From Ensifer sp. PDNC004 (lineage in GTDB: Bacteria > Pseudomonadota > Alphaproteobacteria > Rhizobiales > Rhizobiaceae), in NCBI RefSeq assembly GCF_016919405.1, contig NZ_CP070353.1:2914501-2978500 (forward strand): a stretch of 64,000 nt of DNA, in the 5' to 3' direction. This document shows, in pieces, positions 25,032 through 35,400 of the stretch. A model generated the notes under the pieces. That model was not told the origin of the DNA, did not search any database, and worked only from the letters and a program-made list of their open reading frames with translations. How positions within the stretch are numbered: position 1 is the stretch's first letter; each line of letters starts with the position of its first letter. The position numbers and the translations under genes were made by a program.

Positions 25032-25254
25032 GTCTTTTCGATGTTCCGGAAGTTCTGCGGCGCATAGTTGCGCCTCATGATAGTTGGGGTGACCTTCACC
25101 ACGAAACCGCCTGACGGTCAAGTTTTTGAAGGGTTTGGCGCGACACTTTGGCGGATTTGAGCCGGTCCACGACGGAGCGGCCTTGGCAATCGGCTCAACT
25201 TTGCCTAAGCCGCTCGGTCAGTGGTTTGGAAATCCCGTGTCGGAGAGCAGGTCC

Positions 25255-25914
25255 ATGGAAGTTCAAGAGCGGTTGCAGGATGTCGTGAGCCGGATTCAGG
25301 CGGCGGAGAAGTCCGCTGGTCGCGCCAAAGGCGGCGTCACGCTTGTGGCTGTTTCCAAGACCTTCGACGCTGATGCCATCCGCCCGGTGATCGCGGCCGG
25401 GCAGCGGGTGTTCGGCGAGAACCGCGTGCAAGAAGCGCAGGGCAAGTGGCCGGAGCTGAAGGCCGAGACGCCCGGTCTCGAACTGCACCTGATCGGCCCG
25501 CTGCAGTCGAACAAGGCGTCGGAAGCCGTCGCGCTGTTCGATGTCATCGAGACGGTCGATCGCGAGAAGATCGCCCGCGCGCTCGCGGCCGAAATGCAGA
25601 AGCAGGGCCGAACGCTCAGGCTCTATGTGCAGGTCAACACCGGATTGGAGCCGCAGAAGGCCGGCATTGCGCCGGACGAGACCGCCGCCTTCGTGGAACT
25701 CTGCCGCGGCGAGCTGGGCCTTTCGATCGAGGGGCTGATGTGCATTCCGCCGGTCGAGGAAAATCCCGGTCCGCACTTTGCTCTGCTCGCCAAGCTGGCT
25801 GCTGCCTGCAAGCTCGAGAAGCTGTCGATGGGCATGTCTGGCGATTTCGAGACGGCTGTCCAGTTCGGCGCCACCGGCGTTCGCGTCGGTTCGGCCATTT
25901 TCGGCGCACGCTGA
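25255..25914 (+). CDS. YggS family pyridoxal-phosphate homeostasis protein
   Basis: 219 residues. PLP-binding TIM-barrel protein of the YggS/PROSC family, which buffers PLP and affects amino acid balance; no catalytic activity is established. The PLP lysine is in VTLVAVSKTFDAD, GENRVQEAQGKW follows, and MGMSGDFETAVQFGATGVRVGSAIFG is the C-terminal signature. GGAGAG at 25242-25247 fixes the ATG at 25255. Confidence 0.93.
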   Translation: MEVQERLQDVVSRIQAAEKSAGRAKGGVTLVAVSKTFDADAIRPVIAAGQRVFGENRVQEAQGKWPELKAETPGLELHLIGPLQSNKASEAVALFDVIETVDREKIARALAAEMQKQGRTLRLYVQVNTGLEPQKAGIAPDETAAFVELCRGELGLSIEGLMCIPPVEENPGPHFALLAKLAAACKLEKLSMGMSGDFETAVQFGATGVRVGSAIFGAR

Positions 25915-25987
25915 GGTCATCTCGTCACATACCGCTTTCGTCGGGGTTCCCCTCGTCTCTCATTAGCCTATCCTTGTGCAAGAGGAG

Positions 25988-26003
25988 GCCGGACATGTCC
26001 GGC
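25988..26003. promoter_or_regulatory. Perfect 16-bp palindrome upstream of prpE
   Basis: GCCGGACATGTCCGGC, fully symmetric, 23 nt before the start codon of the acyl-CoA synthetase gene. It could be an operator or a short leader hairpin. No known binding protein is recognised. Confidence 0.35.
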
Positions 26004-26026
26004 AACATGCGCAGGGAGGAACGGAC

Positions 26027-27934
26027 ATGGCGAGCAGCTATGCCGAAGTGTACGCGGGCTGGAAAGCGGACCCGCAGAGTTTCTGGTCCAATGCCGCCGA
26101 TACGATCGACTGGTTTGAAAGACCGGCACGGGCGTTCGATGCGGACGCCGGCATCTATGGGCACTGGTTCGCCGATGGCGTTACCAATACCTGCTACAAC
26201 TGCCTGGATCGCCATGTGGCCGCGGGCCGTGGCGAGCAGATCGCCTTTATCTATGACAGCCCCGTCACCGGGCGGGTGGAGCGCATCTCCTACGCATCTC
26301 TGCTCGCCGACGTAGCGGCTCTTGCCGCCGCCTACCGCAAGCTGGGGGTCGGCAAGGGCGACCGGATCATCATCTACATGCCGATGATCCCGCAGGCGGC
26401 GGTTGCGATGCTCGCGGCTGCGCGCATTGGCGCTGTGCATTCCGTGGTCTTCGGCGGCTTTGCCGCCAATGAGCTCGCCGTACGCATCGACGATTGCCAG
26501 GCGAAGCTGATCGTGTCCGCAAGCTGCGGTATCGAGCCCGGTCGTACTGTCGCCTACAAGCCGCTGCTGGATGCGGCGCTCGACATCGCAACCCACAAGC
26601 CGGCCCATTGCCTTGTCTTCCAGCGCGAGATGGCGGAAGCCGCCATGACAGAGGGACGCGACATCGATTTCGCGTCGGCGCTCGCCGCGGCGAAAGAGGC
26701 GGGGGAAGGAACCGAATGCGTGCCGGTCGCCTCGACCGATCCGCTCTATGTGCTCTACACCTCGGGCACGACCGGCCAGCCCAAGGGGGTGGTGCGCGAC
26801 AATGGCGGCCACATGGTCGCGCTCAAATGGTCCATGGAGAACTTCTTCGGCGTGCAGCCGGGTGAAGTCTTCTGGGCCGCGTCGGACATCGGCTGGGTCG
26901 TCGGCCATTCCTACATCGTCTACGGCCCGCTCCTGAACGGCAGCACGTCGATCCTGTTCGAAGGCAAGCCGGTCGGCACGCCGGACCCCGGAACCTATTG
27001 GCGCATCATCGCCGAGCACGGCGTCGTGGTGATGTTCACCGCGCCGACGGCGCTCAGGGCGATCCGCAAGGAGGATCCGGAGGCCTCTCACGTTCGCCGA
27101 TACGACCTGTCGAAGTTCCGCGCCTTGTTTCTGGCCGGTGAACGGGCGGATCCCGACACGATCCACTGGGCCGAGAAGGCGCTTGGCGTGCCCGTCATCG
27201 ATCATTGGTGGCAGACGGAAACCGGATGGCCTGTGGCGGGAAATCCCATGGGACTCGGCCTTCTGCCGGTAAAATACGGTTCGCCGGCCGTTCCGCTACC
27301 GGGATACGACGTCCAGATCCTCGACGATGCCGGACATCCGGTGACAGCCGGTACGCTCGGCAACGTGGTCGTGAAGCTGCCGCTTCCGCCCGGATGCCTG
27401 CCGACGCTCTGGAATGCAGACCACCGGTTCCGCGTGGCCTATCTCGACGAGTTTCCCGGCTACTACAAGACTGCCGATGCCGGCTATCTCGATGAGGATG
27501 GCTATATCTTCATCATGGCGCGAACGGACGACATCATCAATGTGGCAGGCCATCGCCTCTCCACCGGAGCGATGGAGGAGGTCTGCTCGAGCCACCCCGA
27601 TGTTGCCGAATGTGCCGTCATCGGTATTGCCGACGATTTGAAAGGCCAGATCCCGGCCGGCTTCCTCGTCATCAACTCCAATATTTCCCGTGAAACGTCG
27701 GAGATCGAACGCGAAGTCATCAGCCTCGTGCGCGAACGCATCGGACCGGTTGCCGCCTTCCGGCTGGCGATCTGCGTCAAGCGGCTGCCGAAGACGCGGT
27801 CGGGCAAGATCTTGCGCGCCACGATCCAGAAGATCGCCGACCGTCAGCCCTGGAAAATGCCGGCGACGATCGATGATCCTGTCATCCTCGACGAAATCAC
27901 CGTCGCTCTGCATGGGCGAGGCATCGGCGTCTAG
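26027..27934 (+). CDS. prpE: Propionyl-CoA synthetase-like AMP-forming acyl-CoA synthetase
   Basis: 635 residues. Activates propionate (or a similar short acid) to its CoA thioester via acyl-AMP. P-loop YTSGTTGQPKGVVRDNGGH is near residues 244-262, WWQTETGWP in the middle, and DDIINVAGHRLSTGAMEEV plus KTRSGKILR in the C-terminal lid, with the acetylatable lysine. SVHGQ-type details favour PrpE over Acs, a family-level inference. AGGGAGGA at 26013-26020 fixes the start. Confidence 0.85.
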   Translation: MASSYAEVYAGWKADPQSFWSNAADTIDWFERPARAFDADAGIYGHWFADGVTNTCYNCLDRHVAAGRGEQIAFIYDSPVTGRVERISYASLLADVAALAAAYRKLGVGKGDRIIIYMPMIPQAAVAMLAAARIGAVHSVVFGGFAANELAVRIDDCQAKLIVSASCGIEPGRTVAYKPLLDAALDIATHKPAHCLVFQREMAEAAMTEGRDIDFASALAAAKEAGEGTECVPVASTDPLYVLYTSGTTGQPKGVVRDNGGHMVALKWSMENFFGVQPGEVFWAASDIGWVVGHSYIVYGPLLNGSTSILFEGKPVGTPDPGTYWRIIAEHGVVVMFTAPTALRAIRKEDPEASHVRRYDLSKFRALFLAGERADPDTIHWAEKALGVPVIDHWWQTETGWPVAGNPMGLGLLPVKYGSPAVPLPGYDVQILDDAGHPVTAGTLGNVVVKLPLPPGCLPTLWNADHRFRVAYLDEFPGYYKTADAGYLDEDGYIFIMARTDDIINVAGHRLSTGAMEEVCSSHPDVAECAVIGIADDLKGQIPAGFLVINSNISRETSEIEREVISLVRERIGPVAAFRLAICVKRLPKTRSGKILRATIQKIADRQPWKMPATIDDPVILDEITVALHGRGIGV

Positions 27935-27977
27935 TGATTGCTAAGCCGGCTCATGAATTTGCGCAGTGCACGCCGCA

Positions 27978-28847
27978 TTAGGTGTGCACGACCGCGGCAA
28001 ACCAATCACTGAAACTGGCTGCGCTCTTTGAGCGTGTGACTTTGGTGATCAGGAAGTAGCTTTCGTCCTCCAGGGTGGCGATATTGGACAGGATCACCAG
28101 GTCTCCGTTGTCGATTTCGCGCCGGAAGACTTCGACCGGGCAAAGCGCCACACCATGGCCGGCAATGACTGCCGTTGCCAAAAGGTTGAAGTCCTGAAAC
28201 ACAGGGCCACGCAACGTCTGCGCGGCCTCCTGCCCTGCCCTTGCCAGCCAATCGCGCCAGCGTGACGTCGTTTCGTCGTGCAACAGATCGGCTGACGCGA
28301 TCGCCTGCGGTGACGTCAGCGCGCCTTTTCGTTCGAGATAGCGAGGGCTCGCAACCGGACGGTTGATGCGGGAGAACAGCCGGTCGGAACGAGTTCCTTC
28401 GCTCTTGTCGGCCCCGAGTGTGATGAGGACGTCGCAGCCGGTTTGCCGCAATTGCTGCTCGGCCATCGCATAGACGACCTTGACGTCCACCTCCGGGTGA
28501 CGGTGCAGGAATTCGCCGAGCGCCGGGATCAGCCAGCGCGTGGCGATCGAGGGTATGCAGGCAACGCTCACCTGCGCCTTGGCGTTCAGTCGCAGCAGTT
28601 CCGTTTCCGCAGCGATGCGCTCCAATGCCGATGTCAATACCGCGGCCAGGTTCTCGGCCTCTGGCGCCAGCCTGACCCCACGCTTCTCGCGCACGAAGAG
28701 CGGTCTGCCGAACCACTCCTCCAACAGCCGGATCTGGTGACTGATGGCCGCGTGCGTCACATGTAGCTCGTCGCCAGCGCGGGAGAAGCTCGCCAGACGC
28801 GCCGCGGCTTCGAAGGCGCGCAGCATGCCGAGTGGTGGCAACATCAT
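27978..28847 (-). CDS. LysR family transcriptional regulator (GcvA-like)
   Basis: 289 residues. N-terminal winged HTH (LGMLRAFEAAARLASFSRAGDELHVTHAAISHQIRLLEEW, shown in part by SFSRAGDELHVTHAAISHQI) and a C-terminal substrate-binding domain. The start at 28847 is preferred for GAGGAA 9 nt upstream; the frame opens at a TTG at 28907. It is divergent from the solitary ectC, separated by 139 nt, so ectC is its likely first target. The inducer is unknown. Confidence 0.85.
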   Translation of the reverse strand: MMLPPLGMLRAFEAAARLASFSRAGDELHVTHAAISHQIRLLEEWFGRPLFVREKRGVRLAPEAENLAAVLTSALERIAAETELLRLNAKAQVSVACIPSIATRWLIPALGEFLHRHPEVDVKVVYAMAEQQLRQTGCDVLITLGADKSEGTRSDRLFSRINRPVASPRYLERKGALTSPQAIASADLLHDETTSRWRDWLARAGQEAAQTLRGPVFQDFNLLATAVIAGHGVALCPVEVFRREIDNGDLVILSNIATLEDESYFLITKVTRSKSAASFSDWFAAVVHT

Positions 28848-28986
28848 CTGTAAGCGTTCCTCATCAATGCCTTGAGGAAAGGTCGTTTGATTGGTCACCA
28901 TTGTCAACGGATACTGGGCCTACCACCGGATTGGGAGAGAGTTTCCTGTCCGTAGACATTAGAAATCCTTACAGATGGAGAGACCT

Positions 28987-29373
28987 ATGTTCGTGCGCAG
29001 CCTGCAGCAGATCGAAGATACCGACCATTTTGTCGAATGGGGCAGCGGGACCAGCCACCGGCTGCTGACCGAGCGGGATGGCATGGGTTTCACTGTCTGC
29101 CACACGGTCGTTCGTGCCGGAACGGTATCGTTGCTCGAGTACCGAAACCATCTGGAGGCGTGTTACTGCATTGCCGGCCATGGCGAGGTCGAGGACATGC
29201 AGGGCAAGGTCTTCCCGATCAACAAGGGCGATATCTACGTGCTCGACCAGCACGACAAGCATTTCCTGCGCGGCGGCAAGGACGAAGACCTGATCCTCGT
29301 CAGCATCTTCAATCCGCCTCTCAAGGGGACCGAGCGGCACAATCTCAACGATCCGTCCGGCTCGGCCTACTGA
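28987..29373 (+). CDS. ectC: Solitary L-ectoine synthase
   Basis: 128 residues, normal for EctC. The cupin enzyme cyclises N-gamma-acetyl-diaminobutyrate to ectoine. The conserved HLEA glutamate, IYVLD tyrosine and DKHFL histidine match the iron-binding residues known for the family, and [13 protein letters not shown] is the C-terminal signature. GGAGAG at 28977-28982 precedes the ATG. No ectA, ectB or ectD lies nearby, so ectoine could not be made de novo by this locus alone. A LysR regulator is divergent. Confidence 0.9.
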   Translation: MFVRSLQQIEDTDHFVEWGSGTSHRLLTERDGMGFTVCHTVVRAGTVSLLEYRNHLEACYCIAGHGEVEDMQGKVFPINKGDIYVLDQHDKHFLRGGKDEDLILVSIFNPPLKGTERHNLNDPSGSAY

Positions 29374-29397
29374 ACTCGTTGCCGAGCACCGACCAAC

Positions 29398-29430
29398 AAA
29401 AAAGCCCGGATCGAAGATCCGGGCTTTTTT
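29398..29430. terminator. Bidirectional terminator, ectC/trcR
   Basis: A 15-bp perfect stem (29398-29412 with 29416-29430) with a 3-nt GAA loop, flanked by A6 and T6 tracts. It serves ectC and the convergent trcR. Confidence 0.9.
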
Positions 29431-29448
29431 CATTGGGCTGGACGGCGA

Positions 29449-30150
29449 TCAGTACTGATCGTCTTCGTCCTCGTCCTTGCGGTCCGACTTCAGCGACTTG
29501 AGCTTGGCGAAGACGGCATCGGCGTCGATTTCCTTCTCTTCTTCGCGCTCGTAGCTGAAGCCCAGTTTTTCGGTTTCCTGGGCCGATTCCAGCGTCTGGC
29601 CGAGTTCGGCAGCCGTCGGCAGCGGACGGCCCTTGGAAGCGCGTTCGACTTCGAGGTCGAGGTCGATCTGCGAGCAGAGGCCGAGGGTTACCGGGTCCAT
29701 CGGCGTCAGGTTGGCGGAGTTCCAGTGGGTGCGCTCGCGGATCTGTTCGATCGTCGACTTGGTGGTGCCGACGAGACGCGAGATCTGCGCGTCCTTGAGT
29801 TCCGGATGGTTGCGAACCAGCCACAGAATGGCATTCGGGCGATCCTGGCGCTTGGAAACCGGGGTGTAGCGCGGGCCCTTGCGCTTGCTATCAGGTACGC
29901 GAACCTTCGGCTCGGACAGCTTCAGCTTGTGGTTGGGGTTGCCTTCGGCGCGGGCGATCTCGTCGCGCGAAAGCTGACCGGTCGCGATCGGGTCGAGGCC
30001 CTTGATGCCCTGCGCGGATTCACCGTCGGCGATCGCCTTCACTTCGAGCGGGTGCAGCTTGCAGAACTGCGCGATCTGGTCGAAGGACAGCGCGGTATTG
30101 TCAACCAGCCAGACGGCGGTCGCCTTGGGCATAAGCAGTTGCTGAGCCAT
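29449..30150 (-). CDS. trcR: Cell cycle transcriptional regulator TrcR (DUF1013)
   Basis: 233 residues. DUF1013 protein conserved across alphaproteobacteria, annotated as a cell-cycle transcription regulator. MPKATAVWLVDNTALSFDQIA, RRQDRPNAILWLVRNHPELKD (here KRQDRPNAILWLVRNHPEL) and the HTH-like LVGTTKSTIEQIR are diagnostic. The C-terminus is acidic (DRKDEDEDDQY). The ATG at 30150 is used, as the frame opens further up without support. Divergent from acsA. Confidence 0.88.
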   Translation of the reverse strand: MAQQLLMPKATAVWLVDNTALSFDQIAQFCKLHPLEVKAIADGESAQGIKGLDPIATGQLSRDEIARAEGNPNHKLKLSEPKVRVPDSKRKGPRYTPVSKRQDRPNAILWLVRNHPELKDAQISRLVGTTKSTIEQIRERTHWNSANLTPMDPVTLGLCSQIDLDLEVERASKGRPLPTAAELGQTLESAQETEKLGFSYEREEEKEIDADAVFAKLKSLKSDRKDEDEDDQY

Positions 30151-30377
30151 GGATATAGTCCTTTTGTCCGCCGCGCCGGTGTCGCGGGCCGTGGAGTCTA
30201 CCACTGATTTCCGGGAAATGTGGGCCTCTATACCGTCGTTGTCGCGAAATTGCAATTCTTCAGTTCCAAATGTCCTTTTGTCTAATTGCGGCGGGCATTT
30301 GACCTGCTATGAATGTGCGCGAAACGGGGGAGCCCTAGGAGGGGCGAACCGCACTAGGAATGCGTAGGGAGGAAAAT

Positions 30378-32327
<1,950 letters not shown>

Positions 32328-32335
32328 CCTTGAAA

Positions 32336-32366
32336 ACCGCCGCGCGTCTATCGGACGCGCGGCGGT
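32336..32366 (+). terminator. Terminator of acsA
   Basis: A 13-bp perfect GC-rich stem (32336-32348 with 32354-32366), 5-nt loop, only a short T-containing tail. It may rely on the stem strength. Confidence 0.7.
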
Positions 32367-32489
32367 CTCCAATCGTCGCAGACGATGTAAGAATTTCTAA
32401 GCCGCCAATGCGGCACCCATTCCGGCCGCCCAACAATTTCGTGAGCCGGATTCAGATCGTCTTTTCAGGCGCGGGCGCCCGACCCGAAC

Positions 32490-32690
32490 TTAGAAGTCGA
32501 TAGCGCGACCCTTGATCTCCCAGTCGCCGTAGCGGGCCGGATCTTCGCCCCCGCGCCCGCCGATCTCCGGCGGCAGCTCTTTCTTGATCTCCGCCTGACG
32601 CCGCTCTTCCGCTTCCTTCAGCGCCCGCACGGCGGCAGGCGGCAGCGGCTTCTTCGGGCGGTCGGCGGCGTTGTCATTGTCGTTCTGCAT
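32490..32690 (-). CDS. DUF1674 / SDHAF4-like protein
   Basis: 66 residues. A disordered, charged N-terminus precedes the C-terminal signature [20 protein letters not shown]...DF of the DUF1674 family. The eukaryotic homologue SDHAF4 helps assemble flavinated succinate dehydrogenase, so a similar role in complex II is likely, though sdh genes are not in this window. The gene is alone on its strand, divergent from htpX. Confidence 0.85.
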   Translation of the reverse strand: MQNDNDNAADRPKKPLPPAAVRALKEAEERRQAEIKKELPPEIGGRGGEDPARYGDWEIKGRAIDF

Positions 32691-32778
32691 CTGAACGGTA
32701 TCCGGATTCGAGCATCAATATTGAAGAATTGGGTGTTTGCACCCATCATATAGGATGCCGTTCCCCGTACGGGAACCC

Positions 32779-32794
32779 TGATTCACGTGAAACG
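32779..32794. other. parS-like site 6 (upstream of htpX)
   Basis: TGATTCACGTGAAACG. Core GATTCACGTGAAAC identical to site 3. Contains GATTC. It lies 21 nt before the htpX start codon. Confidence 0.72.
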
Positions 32795-32815
32795 TCGACG
32801 ACCCGGAGCCTTCTG

Positions 32816-33775
32816 ATGAACCTTGTCCGCACCGCCATGCTGCTTGCAGTCATGACCGCCCTGTTCATGGCGGTAGGCTTCGCCATCGGCGGACGCGGTG
32901 GCATGATGATCGCCTTCGTCATGGCCGCAGGCATGAACTTCTTCTCCTACTGGAACTCCGACAAGATGGTGCTGCGCATGTACCGCGCGCAGGAGGTCGA
33001 TGAGCGCAGCGCGCCGGAATATTACGGCATCGTTCGCGATCTCGCGCGCAATGCCGGGCTGCCGATGCCGCGTGTCTATGTGATCGACAGCCCGCAGCCG
33101 AACGCGTTTGCCACCGGCCGCAATCCGGAGAATGCTGCGGTCGCCGCTTCGACCGGCTTGCTTCACGCTCTCAACTATGACGAGGTCGCCGGCGTGATGG
33201 CGCATGAACTCGCCCACGTACAGAACCGCGACACCTTGACGATGACGCTGACGGCCACCCTTGCCGGCGCGATCTCGATGCTCGGCAACTTTGCCTTCTT
33301 CTTCAGCGGCAACCGTGAAAACAACAATCCGCTCGGCTTCATCGGCACGCTGGTGGCGATGATCGTGGCGCCGATGGCGGCGATGCTGGTGCAGATGGCG
33401 ATCAGCCGGACGCGCGAATACTCGGCCGATCGTCGCGGCGCCGAGATTTGCGGCAGGCCGCTGGCGCTCGCTTCGGCGCTGCAGAAGATCGCAGGCGCCG
33501 CCCATCAGATCCACAACGACGATGCCGAGCGCAACCCGGCTACAGCGCATATGTTCATCATCAATCCGCTCTCCGGCGAGCGCATGGACAACCTGTTTTC
33601 GACCCATCCGAACACCGAAAACCGCATCGCTGCCCTGCAGCAGATGGCCCAGGAGATGTCTTCGGTCTCGACGCCGCCGGTTCGGGCTGATAATCCCGTG
33701 CGCAAATCGCGCTCTGTTCCCTCTACCGGTTGGGGTCGCGGTGGTTCCGAACCGCCCAAAGGTCCCTGGTCCTGA
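32816..33775 (+). CDS. htpX: Membrane metalloprotease HtpX
   Basis: 319 residues. Inner-membrane M48 zinc protease in quality control of membrane proteins. Two N-terminal helices, then zinc motif [10 protein letters not shown] near residue 131, two further hydrophobic segments and the third-ligand region [18 protein letters not shown] 32816 is the family start; the earlier frame is unsupported. Its stop overlaps the rsmB ATG by 1 bp. Confidence 0.96.
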   Translation: MNLVRTAMLLAVMTALFMAVGFAIGGRGGMMIAFVMAAGMNFFSYWNSDKMVLRMYRAQEVDERSAPEYYGIVRDLARNAGLPMPRVYVIDSPQPNAFATGRNPENAAVAASTGLLHALNYDEVAGVMAHELAHVQNRDTLTMTLTATLAGAISMLGNFAFFFSGNRENNNPLGFIGTLVAMIVAPMAAMLVQMAISRTREYSADRRGAEICGRPLALASALQKIAGAAHQIHNDDAERNPATAHMFIINPLSGERMDNLFSTHPNTENRIAALQQMAQEMSSVSTPPVRADNPVRKSRSVPSTGWGRGGSEPPKGPWS

Positions 33776-35187
33776 TGTCCGCAGAAAACAACAACGATTC
33801 ACGTCCGAAACGATCGCACCGCAACGGTGGCGCAGCAAAGTCGAAGAAGCCTGCCCCGGCGCCGCGTGGTCCGGAGAAGCCTGGCCTGAGAGCGCGTCAG
33901 GCCGCCGCGAAGATCCTGGCGGCCGTTATCGACCGCAAGACGTCGCTCGACGGCATGCTCGACAGCGAGCACGGCAACCCGGCCTATCGCGAGCTGAATG
34001 AAGCCGACCGCGCCCTGGTCCGGGCAATTCTCAATTCCGCCCTTCGCCATCTGCCGCGCGTGCAGGCTGCGATCAACTCGCTGCTGCAGACGCCCTTGCC
34101 GGAGGGTGCGCGGGCGCTCGACCACGTGCTTGCCGTGGCGGCGGCACAGATCCTCTATTTGGACGTGCCTGATCATTCCGCTGTCGATCTCGCTGTCGAA
34201 CAGGCACAGAACGATCCGCGTAACCGCCGTTTCGCCAATCTCGTGAACGCCGTGCTGCGGCGACTGTCGCGTGAAAAGGATGCCGTTCTCGAAAGCACGC
34301 GCCACATTCCGGCGATGCCGGAATGGTTCTTCGAGCGCCTCATTGTCCACTACGGCGCAGCGGCGGCCGAGAAGATCGCCGAGGCACAGCTGACGCCGGC
34401 GGCGATCGATCTTTCCGTCAAGTCCGAGCCTGCGGCTTGGGCCGAGCGGCTTGGTGGCACAGTCTTACCGACCGGCTCTGTGCGGCTCGGCGCATTCTCC
34501 GGCTCGATTCCTTCCTTAGCCGGATTCAATGATGGTGCTTGGTGGGTTCAGGACGCGGCCGCATCGATCCCGGCGCGGCTCTTCGGCGACCTTAAGGGCA
34601 AGCGGACCGTCGATCTCTGCGCCGCACCCGGCGGCAAGACCGCCCAGCTCATCCTCGCCGGCGCCGAAGTGACGGCGCTCGACCAGTCCGGTAGCCGCTT
34701 GCGTCGACTGAAGGGCAATCTCAAGCGGCTTGGGCTCGAAGCCGAGACCACGGAAGTCAACATGGCGGACTTCCAGCCGGAGACGCTGTTCGATGCCGCC
34801 CTGCTCGACGCCCCCTGCTCTTCGACCGGCACGACCCGCCGTCACCCTGACGTGCTGTGGACCAAGGGACCGGAAGACATCGAAAAGCTCGCCGACCTGC
34901 AGGAGCGGCTGCTTCGTCATGCGCTGACGGTGGTCAAGCCCGGCGGCACGGTCGTCTTCTCCAATTGCTCCCTCGACCCGCGCGAAGGTGAAGAGGTCGT
35001 TTCTCGGGTCATCGGTTCTGGCGAAAGCTACGAGCGGGTGCCGATTTCCGCCGCCGACTGGCCGGGGCTCGAGGACGCGATCACGCCGATCGGCGAAATG
35101 CGGACGACGCCTGCCATGCTGCCACTCGATGCTCCGTTTTCGAGTGGCCTCGATGGTTTCTACGCAGCGGTGATTCGCCGCAAATAA
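33775..35187 (+). CDS. rsmB: RsmB/NOL1/NOP2 family RNA m5C methyltransferase
   Basis: 470 residues. A NusB-like N-terminal RNA-binding domain (about residues 40-170) is fused to a SAM-dependent m5C methyltransferase with CAAPGGKTAQL, DAPCSSTGTTRRHPDV (catalytic Cys in the PCS motif) and SNCSLDPREGE with the second Cys. The target is probably 16S rRNA, as for RsmB, but other rRNA or tRNA targets are possible. Coupled to htpX through TGATG. Confidence 0.9.
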   Translation: MSAENNNDSRPKRSHRNGGAAKSKKPAPAPRGPEKPGLRARQAAAKILAAVIDRKTSLDGMLDSEHGNPAYRELNEADRALVRAILNSALRHLPRVQAAINSLLQTPLPEGARALDHVLAVAAAQILYLDVPDHSAVDLAVEQAQNDPRNRRFANLVNAVLRRLSREKDAVLESTRHIPAMPEWFFERLIVHYGAAAAEKIAEAQLTPAAIDLSVKSEPAAWAERLGGTVLPTGSVRLGAFSGSIPSLAGFNDGAWWVQDAAASIPARLFGDLKGKRTVDLCAAPGGKTAQLILAGAEVTALDQSGSRLRRLKGNLKRLGLEAETTEVNMADFQPETLFDAALLDAPCSSTGTTRRHPDVLWTKGPEDIEKLADLQERLLRHALTVVKPGGTVVFSNCSLDPREGEEVVSRVIGSGESYERVPISAADWPGLEDAITPIGEMRTTPAMLPLDAPFSSGLDGFYAAVIRRK

Positions 35188-35400
35188 CAGCGCAAACTCG
35201 CATTTCAGCGCTTGGAACTGGGCCTCAAGGCCCTGTTCCACCGCATCATTTGACGCTTTCGACCGGGAAGCCTATCAAAGATGGCAGGATTGATAAAAGT
35301 TTAATGGTCTTCGCGGCACCATGCGGGCGCTGGCGCGAGGTCCTGGCCGGCTCCGATGACGTGAGCGATCGTGCCAGAGATGAGGTAACCGGCGGCGTTG

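Noticed and set aside
23217..25067. 616-codon open frame opposite leuS
   Set aside because: Antisense shadow of a clearly conserved gene; GC-rich codon bias keeps the opposite frame open. No recognisable domain.
27683..27698. parS-like TTCCCGTGAAAC inside prpE
   Set aside because: The central CACGTG is lost (CCCGTG), so ParB binding is unlikely.
33794..33812. GATTCACGTCCGAAAC near the start of rsmB
   Set aside because: Extra bases break the palindrome centre; chance similarity to parS.
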